From contig DIEW01000086.1 in the NCBI GenBank assembly GCA_002418825.1, positions 1 through 28,632 on the forward strand: a stretch of DNA of 28,632 bases, in the 5' to 3' direction. Source of the stretch: Syntrophaceae bacterium UBA5764. Its GTDB lineage: Bacteria > Desulfobacterota > Syntrophia > Syntrophales > Smithellaceae. Shown here piece after piece: positions 15,868 to 23,993 of the stretch (position 1 is the first letter of the stretch; the number at the start of each line of letters is the position of its first letter). Position numbers and translations under genes: made by a program. The notes under the pieces are model-generated. The model was given only the letters and a program-made list of their open reading frames with translations, ran no database searches and had not been told where the DNA came from.

Positions 15868-17004
15868 TTAATAACTGATATTTACGACCACGGGACGGTA
15901 CAAAAAAAGATTTCGGCGGATGAAGCTGGTTTCTGTATCCTCTTCCAGCGAGTTGCACACGTAAGTGGCCACAATATTTTTCTCGCGGGAAAATTGAATA
16001 TGTTCCTTGCCGGCGTAGCAAAAAGTACTTTTATCGTAAAGCGGACTTTGTTCGTCAACTTCGGGGATTTTCTTGACCAGTACTTTCGGCTCCGTCCATG
16101 GCCCTTCAAGGCTTGGGGCTTCCTGATAAAGAAGTTTGTTTCCCTTGTCTTTTGTGGAAAGATAAACGGCTGTCCATTTGCTTTCATCGGGCCGGTAGCG
16201 CACGGAAAGTTCTGATAAAGCTTCGTCAAATATTATTTTTACGCGCTGTGCTTCGAGTTTTTTACTCCAACTGCCGTCGTCGTTATAATATTCAATATTC
16301 CATGTCTCTTTGTTTACAACGTTCAAATCAACGCGGGCCAGAATGTTTCCAACGGCAGTCTCAGTGTTGAATAAGGGATAAAAATATAAGTGTCCATCAT
16401 AAACTGCCGTTGTGGTAGCCCAGGCGATAATTTGTGGCGGAATTGATTTTGTTATGTCCAGGTAATCAATTTTCCATTGGTGAGGATCATCAGCGGTAAA
16501 ATCTTTTATCACAGCTATTTTGTGTCCGTTTATTTTGAAGTTGAAAGGCGCGTGGTCTTTTGTCGGCGCCTCCACGACCAGTAAGGGAATATGCAAGATG
16601 CCATCCACGATAAAAGCGTCTTGCGGCCAGAGCCATTCATTTTCGCTGAAAAAAGGAAGAAACTTTCCGTTTTGTTTTTTTATATAATATTTAATGTCGA
16701 ACTGGTCCTTTGATGAGCAAGTGGAGATAGCCAATGTTGTTCCTAAAACCACATCCATGCCGATGCGGTCTTTGCGTCCTTTTCCCCCGGAAACAAAAGT
16801 GTCGCCAAAAAGCCATAAGGTTCTGTTTTGGTCAAGTTTAATGGAGTAGGCGCTATCCCCTCCGTACCAACCATCTTTGTCGGGAAAATTAGGCAGGCAT
16901 TGAGCTTTTGGTATTTCAGTGTGAAAAGTTTTCTGCTGAACATTTGAGCACGAAAAAAGCAAAATGCTCAGCAGAAGAAATATGCACCACGATAATTTAC
17001 GCAT
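15868..17004 (-). CDS. DUF4185-like secreted lipoprotein (beta-propeller type)
   Basis: 378 residues. A lipoprotein signal peptide ends in L-F-S-C (Cys19). The body begins DGWYGGDSAYSIKLDQ (43-58) followed by TLWLFGDTFVSGG, the opening of DUF4185/DUF5005-type proteins that resemble five-bladed glycosidase propellers. Later blades show repeated aromatic/acidic turns (WLWPQDAF, SVRYRPDESKWTAVYLST, GPWTEP). Members are extracytoplasmic and possibly carbohydrate-active, but no catalytic residues can be assigned by eye. It is convergent with the NMO-like gene and 20 bases downstream of the dienoyl-CoA isomerase gene, so it may share that transcript although the functions look unrelated. Confidence 0.75.
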   Translation of the reverse strand: MRKLSWCIFLLLSILLFSCSNVQQKTFHTEIPKAQCLPNFPDKDGWYGGDSAYSIKLDQNRTLWLFGDTFVSGGKGRKDRIGMDVVLGTTLAISTCSSKDQFDIKYYIKKQNGKFLPFFSENEWLWPQDAFIVDGILHIPLLVVEAPTKDHAPFNFKINGHKIAVIKDFTADDPHQWKIDYLDITKSIPPQIIAWATTTAVYDGHLYFYPLFNTETAVGNILARVDLNVVNKETWNIEYYNDDGSWSKKLEAQRVKIIFDEALSELSVRYRPDESKWTAVYLSTKDKGNKLLYQEAPSLEGPWTEPKVLVKKIPEVDEQSPLYDKSTFCYAGKEHIQFSREKNIVATYVCNSLEEDTETSFIRRNLFLYRPVVVNISY

Positions 17005-17024
17005 TACTTAATGAGTTGATTTTT

Positions 17025-17834
17025 TCATTGCCCTTTATATTTCGGCGGCCTTTTTTCGACGAACGCGGCAATGGCTTCCTTAAAGTCATCCGAAGACATC
17101 AAAAACAAATTGTTTTTTAGTGCCATGGCCATTCCGCTTTTGACATCTGTATAGCGGCTGTAATTTAAGACTTCTTTTGTGGCGCGCACGCCCAGCGGAG
17201 CGTTTTGGGCGATTTCGGCAGCCAGCTTTTTCGCTCCAGCCATAAGAGAATCCTTATCCTTGTAAATGGCGTTAACCAGGCCCATTTTTTCGGCTTCTTG
17301 TGCGGGATATTCGGCGGCGGTAAAAGCCATTTGCCGAGTAAATCCTTGACCAATAATGAGCGGCAGTCTCTGCAGCACGCCCATATCTGCGACCAAACCG
17401 ATGCCCGCTTCCCGGAGAGAGAAACTCGCGTCTTCCGTGCATAAACGGATATCACAGGCGGAAATTATATCCAGCCCACCGCCGATGCAGCGGCTGTGTA
17501 CTGCGGCAATCACCGGTTTAGGGCACTCTTCAATAAAATTACAGGAGTCAAAAAAAGGTTGTAATCTTTCCTTTTCCATGGATTCGTTCATGCTTTCGGC
17601 TGAAGCTTTCAATAAATGATTGCCTACTTCTTTTATGTCGAGACCAGAGCAAAAAATTCTTGCTTTGCTGGTCAGAATAATTACTCTCACATCATTCCTT
17701 GTCCCCAGTTTTTGGAACACGTCGGCAATTTCGGAGGAGAACTCTAAACTCAGTGCATTTAAGCTGTCCAACCTAGCCAGTTCCACTTCAGCGATGTAAT
17801 CTTTAATTTCCAGTTCAATAAACTTGTATTTCAT
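17025..17834 (-). CDS. Crotonase, delta3,5-delta2,4-dienoyl-CoA isomerase type
   Basis: 269 residues, strong AAGGAGG ribosome site just before the ATG. Crotonase landmarks: FCSGLDIKEV (61-70), HSRCIGGGLDIISACDIR (113-130), and REAGIGLVADMGVLQRLP (141-158). The last matches the signature of mammalian dienoyl-CoA isomerase (ECH1), in which a Glu and an Asp eight residues apart do the proton transfers; here they are Glu142 and Asp150. That enzyme moves a 3,5-diene to 2,4, needed to degrade unsaturated fatty acids with odd-position double bonds. It is divergent from the beta-oxidation genes to the right, across a spacer with two strong palindromes. A cyclic-dienoyl-CoA role is a possible alternative. 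Confidence 0.87.
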   Translation of the reverse strand: MKYKFIELEIKDYIAEVELARLDSLNALSLEFSSEIADVFQKLGTRNDVRVIILTSKARIFCSGLDIKEVGNHLLKASAESMNESMEKERLQPFFDSCNFIEECPKPVIAAVHSRCIGGGLDIISACDIRLCTEDASFSLREAGIGLVADMGVLQRLPLIIGQGFTRQMAFTAAEYPAQEAEKMGLVNAIYKDKDSLMAGAKKLAAEIAQNAPLGVRATKEVLNYSRYTDVKSGMAMALKNNLFLMSSDDFKEAIAAFVEKRPPKYKGQ

Positions 17835-17892
17835 AGAGCCTCCTTAGGGTGGGGTTAATGTTTTGCTGTTTGCAGAAAAATCAACCCTTTTT

Positions 17893-17910
17893 ATTAAAGT
17901 TATCTTTAAT
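17893..17910. promoter_or_regulatory. Palindrome, operator candidate (left of pair)
   Basis: ATTAAAG-TTAT-CTTTAAT, perfect 7-bp arms. It lies 59 bases upstream of the minus-strand dienoyl-CoA isomerase start, so it could overlap that promoter. Confidence 0.4.
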
Positions 17911-17933
17911 TACTATCTGCTTTGTAGAAAAGC

Positions 17934-17954
17934 AACACTATTTTAAATAGTGTT
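17934..17954. promoter_or_regulatory. 21-bp near-perfect palindrome, operator candidate (right of pair)
   Basis: AACACTATTT and AAATAGTGTT are perfect 10-bp arms around a single T. Length and symmetry fit a dimeric regulator of TetR/FadR type; a one-base loop makes an RNA terminator unlikely. It lies between divergent fatty-acid genes, 23 bases from the other palindrome. Confidence 0.5.
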
Positions 17955-18283
17955 TTAAATTCAATGTATTAATGCGCTTGAAGGGCTTTGAAAAATTAAG
18001 CCTTGAAAAAGCTAACTGCCGGTCAAAATCATTTGAATTCGAAAAGCATTTTTGATAAGGTGAGTTTAAACGGGGAAAGAATGATTAAATTAAACTTTAA
18101 AGTCAATAGAGGTTTTTTATTTCCGTTTCTGTCTCTCCGTTAATGCGTACTGTTCTTAAAAAATTACCATTAGAGAATCTTTTTTCGCTTCGCCGGGAAG
18201 TGGGAAGCGATACTTGGCAGGAGTTATTTAAGACAGGCATGATTATAAAAAATGAAATAAAAGAAAAGAAAGGATGGGAAAAG

Positions 18284-19165
18284 ATGAAACTAGAAGATGT
18301 AAAAAATGTATGTGTGGTGGGTGCCGGTAATATGGGACATCAGATTTCGCTTCTTTGCGCGATTTATGGTTATAAAACAAAGTGTTCGGATGTCGTGCCG
18401 GAAATACTCAAGAAAGCAGACAATTTTGTCAATACTTATCTTCCCGGAAGAGTGGAAAAAGGTAAGATGACCAAAGAACAGGCCGAAGCGGCAAGAAAAA
18501 ATATTTCTTTCACCTCTGATATGAAAGAAGCAGCCAAAGACGCGGATTTTGTCATTGAAGCGGCTACGGAAGTCCTGAATCTCAAAAGAAAGATTTTTGC
18601 GGACCTGGATAAAATTGCTCCTCCGCACGCGATTTTGGCCACAAACAGTTCCTACATTGTCAGTTCCCGTATCGCGGATGCCACTAAAAGACCGGATAAA
18701 GTTTTGAATATGCACTTTTTCAATCCGGCGTTGGTTATGAAGCTTGTGGAAGTCGTTAAAGGACCCCATGTTTCTGATGAAACGGCGAACATCACCATGG
18801 AATTGTCCAAAAAACTGGAAAAAGTTCCGGTCTTTATTAAGAAGGAAGTGGATGGATTTTTACTCAACAGAATCTTCCGCGTAATTACCAGGGAGGCCCT
18901 GTGGATGCTGGAAATGGGTGTTGCTTCTATGGAAGATATTGATAACGCTTGTGTTTATGGCGCGGGCCATCCGATGGGTCCATTCCGGCTGATGGATTTG
19001 ACCGGTGTTGATCTTACTTATATTGCTTCTATGGAAAATTTCAGAAAAACGGGCGATATGGCTGATTTGCCTTCTCCGAGTGTTGTGGAACATTATGTTA
19101 AAGGTGAATACGGACAAAAAGTCGGCAAGGGCTGGTACGATTATAAAAAACCGGAAAAAAAATAG
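18284..19165 (+). CDS. 3-hydroxyacyl-CoA dehydrogenase
   Basis: 293 residues from the ATG at 18284, preceded by AAAGGA at 9-10 bases. This gives the usual length (~285) and places the Rossmann motif at the N-terminus. Seen: NAD-binding VCVVGAGNMGHQ (9-20) with Asp36 ending the second strand, ATNSSYIVSSRIA (119-131), catalytic HFFNPALVMKLVEVV (His144, Glu156), GFLLNRIF (191-198, Asn195), and a C-terminal dimerisation domain ending VGKGWYDYKK. It oxidises (S)-3-hydroxyacyl-CoA to 3-ketoacyl-CoA with NAD+. It is a single-function enzyme, not fused to a hydratase, as in butyrate-type and syntrophic bacteria. Thiolase and acyl-CoA dehydrogenase follow on the same strand. Confidence 0.95.
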   Translation: MKLEDVKNVCVVGAGNMGHQISLLCAIYGYKTKCSDVVPEILKKADNFVNTYLPGRVEKGKMTKEQAEAARKNISFTSDMKEAAKDADFVIEAATEVLNLKRKIFADLDKIAPPHAILATNSSYIVSSRIADATKRPDKVLNMHFFNPALVMKLVEVVKGPHVSDETANITMELSKKLEKVPVFIKKEVDGFLLNRIFRVITREALWMLEMGVASMEDIDNACVYGAGHPMGPFRLMDLTGVDLTYIASMENFRKTGDMADLPSPSVVEHYVKGEYGQKVGKGWYDYKKPEKK

Positions 19166-19196
19166 CCGATAAAAAGGAAAGATAGCTTAAACAACG

Positions 19197-19234
19197 AAGA
19201 ATAAGGATGGCGCGTGAAAGCCATCCTTATTCTT
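19197..19234 (+). terminator. Long perfect hairpin after hydroxyacyl-CoA dehydrogenase
   Basis: AAGAATAAGGATGGC (19197-19211) pairs perfectly over 15 bp with 19220-19234 around an 8-base loop, about 30 bases after the stop. The right arm ends TTATTCTT, giving a U-rich base, but no long T-run follows. Likely a transcription terminator or 3'-end stabiliser. Confidence 0.65.
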
Positions 19235-19326
19235 GCAACTAATTCATCTTGAGATTTTTTCGAGCTATTCGGTTAAAAAATCAATAAAGGTTTTAAAAAC
19301 AAAAAATAAAAATAAAGAGGTGATCT

Positions 19327-20532
19327 ATGAGTACAAGAGAAGTTGTAATTGTTGATGGGATGCGGACAGCTTTCGGCAGGTTAGGCGGAACATTGCGCGA
19401 TATTACTGGCGAAAAATTAGCTGGTCTTGGCATCAGAGGATTGGTAGAAAAAACAAAAATACTGGAAAAAGCAAAAGTGGACTGTGTGTTTTGTGGTTCG
19501 GCGGCGCATTGTTCCAATGCGATAAATCCCGCCCGTTGGGCTCTTCTTTATGCCGGTCTTCCCCATGAAACATCGGCAAGTTATATTGAAATGCAGTGCG
19601 GTTCGGCTATCGATAGTATGAATCACGCGGCATGGAAGATTATGGCTAATCATGCCGATATCGTTATTGCGGGCGGTTTCGAATCTTACAGCCAAATTCC
19701 GGCCAAATACTCCATGAGTATCCCCCCCTATCGGTTGATACCCCATATGCCTCTGCCGCAGGGGCAATCTCCTTTTCCCGAAGACCTTATGGAAATGGGA
19801 GTGACCGCGGAAAATTTGCAGGTAATGTACAAAATACCGCGTCAGGCGTCTGATGAGTTCGCTTTGCGTTCACAGGTTTTGGCGAAAAAAGCTATGGATG
19901 CCGGATACTTTGTTGATGAAATCATTCCCGTTACGGTGCCACAGGGTAAAAAGGAACCGCCGATTGTATTTAAAGTTGATGAACATCCGCGTGAAACTTC
20001 CATGGAGGCGCTTTCTGCCTTAAAGCCGGCTTTTAAAAAAGACGGAACGGTAACCGCGGGTAATGCTTCCGGTCGCAATGATGGTTCTGCCTTTGTTCTG
20101 ATGATGGCCAAGGAAAAAGCCGAAGAGCTCGGCTATAAACCAATGGCAAAATGGGTTGCCGGTGCCGATTACGGTGTTGATCCCAAAATTATGGGTATTG
20201 GTCCTGCTTACGCCATTCCGATGGCGCTCAAACGCGCTGGTTTGAAACTTTCCGATATGGATGTCATTGAGGTCAATGAAGCCTTTGCCGTGCAGAATCT
20301 TGCCGTCATCATGGAGCTGGAAAAACAGACGGGCGTAAAGATTGACATGAACAAGTGGAATCCTAACGGCGGCGCGATTGCCTTTGGTCATCCCAATGGC
20401 GCTTCCGGCGCGCGTATTTGCATATTTGCGATGAAAGAACTTATTCGCAAAGGCGGGAAATACGGTGTCTTCAGTTCCTGCTGCGGTGGCGGTCTGGGCG
20501 TGGCTGCGATTATTGAAAATCTGCAAAGGTAA
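19327..20532 (+). CDS. Thiolase (acetyl-CoA acyltransferase/acetyltransferase)
   Basis: 401 residues, GAGGTG ribosome site. Catalytic nucleophile Cys91 in EMQCGSAIDS; VNEAFAVQNLAV at about 315-326; NPNGGAIAFGHPNGASGAR with the active-site His at about 354; C-terminal SSCCGGGLG with the acid/base Cys at about 385. All three catalytic positions are present. It cleaves 3-ketoacyl-CoA with CoA to acetyl-CoA and a shortened acyl-CoA, or runs in reverse. Chain-length preference cannot be told. Its placement between hydroxyacyl-CoA dehydrogenase and acyl-CoA dehydrogenase supports a beta-oxidation role. Hairpins on both sides suggest it can be a separate transcript. Confidence 0.95.
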   Translation: MSTREVVIVDGMRTAFGRLGGTLRDITGEKLAGLGIRGLVEKTKILEKAKVDCVFCGSAAHCSNAINPARWALLYAGLPHETSASYIEMQCGSAIDSMNHAAWKIMANHADIVIAGGFESYSQIPAKYSMSIPPYRLIPHMPLPQGQSPFPEDLMEMGVTAENLQVMYKIPRQASDEFALRSQVLAKKAMDAGYFVDEIIPVTVPQGKKEPPIVFKVDEHPRETSMEALSALKPAFKKDGTVTAGNASGRNDGSAFVLMMAKEKAEELGYKPMAKWVAGADYGVDPKIMGIGPAYAIPMALKRAGLKLSDMDVIEVNEAFAVQNLAVIMELEKQTGVKIDMNKWNPNGGAIAFGHPNGASGARICIFAMKELIRKGGKYGVFSSCCGGGLGVAAIIENLQR

Positions 20533-20560
20533 ATGTAAAAAAGTTATGTTAATTTTCAAT

Positions 20561-20598
20561 GCCTCCGTGGCTAACGGTTGCGGAGGCTTTGTTTTTTT
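20561..20598 (+). terminator. Rho-independent terminator after thiolase
   Basis: GCCTCCG (20561-20567) pairs with CGGAGGC (20581-20587) and is followed directly by TTTGTTTTTTT. Stem, GC content and T-run are all typical. Confidence 0.9.
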
Positions 20599-20647
20599 GA
20601 TTTTGAAAAATTGGTAAAAAGTATTAGTTTGTGAATAAGGAGTATAT

Positions 20648-22453
20648 ATGGCAGAACAATTTATCAGCGAGAGAAATTTAAGCTTTTTACTGTACGAAGT
20701 GTTTAATGCAGAGAGCCTTCTAAATTATTCGCGCTATGCCGATCATAGTCGTGAAGTATTCGATATGGTTTTGAAAACGGCCATGAAAATGGGTAAGGAT
20801 CTTTTTAAACCTATTGTGTCCGAAATGGATAAACAACCGCCAGAGTATGTGAAAGGCCAGGTGAAAGTCCATCCGGCTGTTCGCAATATAATGAGAGAAG
20901 TAGGTGCTGGCGGTTGGATTGGCGCGACTTTTGATTATAAATTAGGTGGACAGCAATTGCCTGAAATGGTCGGCATGACCATTCCCACGGCTATTTTCGG
21001 TGCAGCAAATTATTCCGCATCCGTCTTCCACGGCCTAACGAATGGAGCGGCTGGATTGATAGCCTCTTTCGGTACACAGGAAATGAAAGACATGTATCTT
21101 CCTAAAATGATGTCTGGCGAGTGGCAAGGAACAATGGCTTTGACGGAACCTCAGGCAGGAAGTTCGCTTACTGATGTTTCCATGACAGCAGAACCTACGA
21201 ATAAAAATTACTATACAATGAAAGGACAAAAAATATTTATATCCGCAGGTGATCACGACGGTGTAGATAATATTATTCATCTTGCGTTGGCCAGAGTTAA
21301 AGATGCGCCTCCCGGTGTCAAAGGTATTTCCCTTTTTATTATTCCCAAGTACAGAATAGAAATGGGCGGGAAATTGGCTTTTAATGATGTAAATTGTGCC
21401 GGCATTTATCATAAATTAGGATATAAAGGTTCACCTATTACCCAGCTTGCTTTTGGTGAAAACGATGATTGCCGTGGCTGGTTGGTAGGTGAAGTTAATA
21501 AAGGTCTGGGGTATATGTTTCAGATGATGAACGGAGCACGTATTGATGTTGGTTTGGGTGCAGCCTGTATTTCTTCTGCGGCTTATTATGCTTCCTTAGA
21601 ATATGCCAAAGAACGTCCACAGGGCAGAAAGCTTTCTGCTAAAGACCCGTTGTCGCCTCAGGTCTCAATTATAGAGCATCCTGATATTCATCGCATGCTT
21701 TTGTTTCAGAAAGCGATTATCGAGGGATCGCTTTCCCTTCTGATGCAATGCAGCTTTTATCATGACATGGAAAAAGTAACCGAAACCGAAGAACACGAAA
21801 ATTACAACCTCCTTTTGGAACTTTTGACACCCGTAGCTAAAACGTATCCTTCTGAAATGGGTATTTTTTCCTGTAGTCAAGCTATACAGATTCTTGGTGG
21901 TTACGGATACTGCGACGAATTTCCTGTTGAACAATTTTATAGGGATGTACGTATCCATACCATTCATGAAGGCACAACGGGTATTCAGGGAATGGATTTA
22001 TTAGGACGCAAGATGATGATGAAAAAAGGGAAAGCCGGGCAACTTTATTTGACTGAAGTGCGTAAAACCATAAAAGACGCCCAAGAAGATGTCGGACTAA
22101 AATCATATTCCGAGGCATTGGAAAAAGCTCTGCAGAAATTAGAAAAAATAACGGCCCATTTATTTGGTATCGCTAGCAAAGGCGATCCTGAAATGTTTTT
22201 GGCTGATGCAACTCTTTACTTAGAGCTTTTCGGTATCATTGCTATTGCTTGGCAGTGGTTGAAGCAGGCGGTGATTGCCAAAAAGATGCTCAATGACGGT
22301 AAGCTAACCGAAGCGGACAATAATTTTTATAATGGGAAAATATATACTTGCCGATATTTTTTTGGATATGAACTGCCCAAGATTGAAGGGTTGGCGATGA
22401 GGCTAAGTAACGGTGATGATTTAACGGTCAATATAAAAAATGAATATTTTTAA
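20648..22453 (+). CDS. Acyl-CoA dehydrogenase, ~600-residue DmdC-like type
   Basis: 601 residues, AAGGAG ribosome site. N-terminal helical extension (1-80), MALTEPQAGSSLTDVS (163-178), GQKIFISAGDHD (193-204), FQMMNGARIDVGLGAA (291-306), QILGGYGYCDEFPVEQFYRD (414-433), then IHTIHEGTTGIQGMDLLG with the likely catalytic base Glu441, and a C-terminal helical domain to the end. The long form resembles DmdC and the acyl-CoA dehydrogenases common in syntrophic deltaproteobacteria. It reduces FAD while forming the 2-enoyl-CoA, passing electrons to electron-transfer flavoprotein (not encoded here). It is clearly paralogous to the partial gene at 1-886. Flanking terminators make it probably monocistronic. 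Confidence 0.95.
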   Translation: MAEQFISERNLSFLLYEVFNAESLLNYSRYADHSREVFDMVLKTAMKMGKDLFKPIVSEMDKQPPEYVKGQVKVHPAVRNIMREVGAGGWIGATFDYKLGGQQLPEMVGMTIPTAIFGAANYSASVFHGLTNGAAGLIASFGTQEMKDMYLPKMMSGEWQGTMALTEPQAGSSLTDVSMTAEPTNKNYYTMKGQKIFISAGDHDGVDNIIHLALARVKDAPPGVKGISLFIIPKYRIEMGGKLAFNDVNCAGIYHKLGYKGSPITQLAFGENDDCRGWLVGEVNKGLGYMFQMMNGARIDVGLGAACISSAAYYASLEYAKERPQGRKLSAKDPLSPQVSIIEHPDIHRMLLFQKAIIEGSLSLLMQCSFYHDMEKVTETEEHENYNLLLELLTPVAKTYPSEMGIFSCSQAIQILGGYGYCDEFPVEQFYRDVRIHTIHEGTTGIQGMDLLGRKMMMKKGKAGQLYLTEVRKTIKDAQEDVGLKSYSEALEKALQKLEKITAHLFGIASKGDPEMFLADATLYLELFGIIAIAWQWLKQAVIAKKMLNDGKLTEADNNFYNGKIYTCRYFFGYELPKIEGLAMRLSNGDDLTVNIKNEYF

Positions 22454-22477
22454 GGATAATAGATAGGCTGTTTTTCT

Positions 22478-22503
22478 GGAGATGCCTCGTAAGGGGCATC
22501 TCC
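22478..22503 (+). terminator. Hairpin after acyl-CoA dehydrogenase
   Basis: GGAGATGCC (22478-22486) pairs perfectly with GGCATCTCC (22495-22503) around an 8-base loop, 25 bases after the stop. It is followed by TAATTTACCTT rather than a clean T-run. Probable terminator or attenuating hairpin before the crotonase gene. Confidence 0.6.
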
Positions 22504-22527
22504 TAATTTACCTTATCGGGAGAAAAA

Positions 22528-23298
22528 ATGGATATATTGACAAATAGGAGAGATGGAATTCTTGCGATTGAATTCAACCGGCCGGCAAAAAAAAATTCAA
22601 TTACCGCGGCTATGTATCAGATGATGGCGGACGCTCTCAAAGACGGCGAACAGGATAATGGCGTGCGCGTAATCTTGTTTTGCGGCAAGCCGGATATTTT
22701 CACGGCGGGAAATGACCTGGAAGATTTCATGAACACTTCCACGCAGGGTGATTTTAGCGACCGCCCAGTAGTGCATTTCATGCGGCAATTAAGCTCAGCT
22801 TCCAAACCGGTTATCGCCGCGGTTGCCGGCGCGGCTATCGGCATCGGCACGACCATGCTTCTGCACTGTGATATTAATTATGCGGCTGATAATGCGAAAT
22901 TTTCCATGCCGTTTGCCCAGCTTGGTCTTTGTCCGGAATTCGCCTCCAGTATGCTTCTGCAGCAAGTTGTGGGTTTCCCGCGCGCGGCGGAAAAGCTTCT
23001 TTTAGGCGAGCCTTTTTCCGCGCAAGAAGCTTATGAGATGGGATTGATCAATAAAGTATTGCCGGCGAATGAACTTCTTGGATATGCGCGCGCACAGGCC
23101 GAAAAACTTACCAGATTGCCGGCATCTTCTTTACGCAGAACCAAAAATTTGATGAAAGCGGCACAGGCGGAAATAGTTAAAGAGAAGATGATGGAAGAAA
23201 ATAAATACTTCGGCGCGATGCTGCTTTCACCGGAAGCGAAAGAAGCTTTCAGCGCGTTTTTTGAAAAACGCAAGCCGGACCTCACAAAATTTAAATAA
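22528..23298 (+). CDS. Enoyl-CoA hydratase/isomerase, ECI2-like
   Basis: 256 residues, GGGAG ribosome site. Crotonase family: FTAGNDLEDFM (58-68) and AGAAIGIGTTMLLHCD (100-115) form the oxyanion hole, and QLGLCPEFASSMLL (131-144) carries Glu137 in the P-E-x-x-S-S context of delta3,delta2-enoyl-CoA isomerases (ECI2/PECI). The first hydratase Glu is absent at the AAIGIG segment, so isomerisation is more likely than hydration. The C-terminal helices end in AFSAFFEKRKPD, the usual crotonase tail. It is the last gene of the plus-strand beta-oxidation run, convergent with nadD. Confidence 0.88.
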   Translation: MDILTNRRDGILAIEFNRPAKKNSITAAMYQMMADALKDGEQDNGVRVILFCGKPDIFTAGNDLEDFMNTSTQGDFSDRPVVHFMRQLSSASKPVIAAVAGAAIGIGTTMLLHCDINYAADNAKFSMPFAQLGLCPEFASSMLLQQVVGFPRAAEKLLLGEPFSAQEAYEMGLINKVLPANELLGYARAQAEKLTRLPASSLRRTKNLMKAAQAEIVKEKMMEENKYFGAMLLSPEAKEAFSAFFEKRKPDLTKFK

Positions 23299-23333
23299 AT
23301 TAGATTTTTTACAGAATGTTGGAACGAGGATCT

Positions 23334-23341
23334 GGGGGGGG
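23334..23341. repeat. Eight-G homopolymer between convergent genes
   Basis: A run of eight G lies in the 47-base gap between the crotonase and nadD stops. It is outside any reading frame. Such tracts are slippage-prone and may also be a sequencing weak point. Confidence 0.5.
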
Positions 23342-23345
23342 ATTC

Positions 23346-23993
23346 TTATTTTTTGTAAAGTGAATTTTTAAGAATATAGTGACGCACAGGATTCGGCGTC
23401 AGATACTTTATTGACCTTCCCGTTTTTGTCATTTCCCTTATCCGTGAAGAAGATATATCCAGAAAACTTACGTGGCGAAAATAAATAGAGTAACCTGTTG
23501 GCCCTCTGAAGCCGTCGATCTTGGCATCGTACGAAAATCGCGCGGCGAAATCCGGCGGTAATATTTTGTCCAGTTTCATATTTTCGTAGCCGGGGCGGGT
23601 CATCACGGTAAAATTGCACAGCACTAAAAGATTTTCCCAATCCTTCCAGGTGGTTATTGCCTGAAAGGCGTCCTGTCCGACGATAAAGTACAACTCCATG
23701 TTTTCCATGTATTTGTTCAAAATATATTTAACTGTTTCCACGGAGTATGATTTGCCCGCGCGCAGTTTTTCCACTTCGGAAAAGGAAAAATTAACATTGC
23801 CTTCGATGGCCAGCTTGATCATTTGCTCGCGGTGGTAAAAAGACGTGATATCGGCTTCCAGCTTATGCGGCGGTCTGGAAGAGGGGACAAAGAAAATGCG
23901 ATTTAGAGCAAACATTTCCAGTATTTCTTCCGCGCCCCTTAAATGTCCGAAGTGTATCGGATCAAATGTGCCGCCGAAAAGCCCCCATTTCAT
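23346..23993 (-). CDS. nadD: Nicotinate-nucleotide adenylyltransferase
   Basis: 215 residues, the usual NadD length. The nucleotidyltransferase signature GGTFDPIHFGHL (7-18, with the H-x-x-H pair His14/His17) opens the protein. VPSSRPPHK (36-44), FIVGQDAF (103-110) and ISSSRIREM (180-188) complete the family pattern. It adenylates nicotinic acid mononucleotide with ATP to deamido-NAD in NAD biosynthesis. Its ATG overlaps the proA stop (ATGA, 4 bases), so it is translationally coupled to proA, an arrangement also seen in other deltaproteobacteria. Confidence 0.96.
   Translation of the reverse strand: MKWGLFGGTFDPIHFGHLRGAEEILEMFALNRIFFVPSSRPPHKLEADITSFYHREQMIKLAIEGNVNFSFSEVEKLRAGKSYSVETVKYILNKYMENMELYFIVGQDAFQAITTWKDWENLLVLCNFTVMTRPGYENMKLDKILPPDFAARFSYDAKIDGFRGPTGYSIYFRHVSFLDISSSRIREMTKTGRSIKYLTPNPVRHYILKNSLYKK

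Larger units (their letters stand above)
17835..18283. other. Divergent intergenic region, 449 bp, palindrome-rich
   Basis: Separates the dienoyl-CoA isomerase (-) from the hydroxyacyl-CoA dehydrogenase (+). It holds two palindromes (17893-17910 and 17934-17954). An in-frame upward extension of the dehydrogenase frame from 18143 is open by chance; it matches no part of the enzyme family and lacks a ribosome site. No clear promoter was identified. Confidence 0.55.

Noticed and set aside
18143..18283. 47-codon in-frame upstream extension of the hydroxyacyl-CoA dehydrogenase
   Set aside because: No ribosome site at 18143, no family similarity, and the ATG at 18284 has AAAGGA and gives the standard enzyme length.
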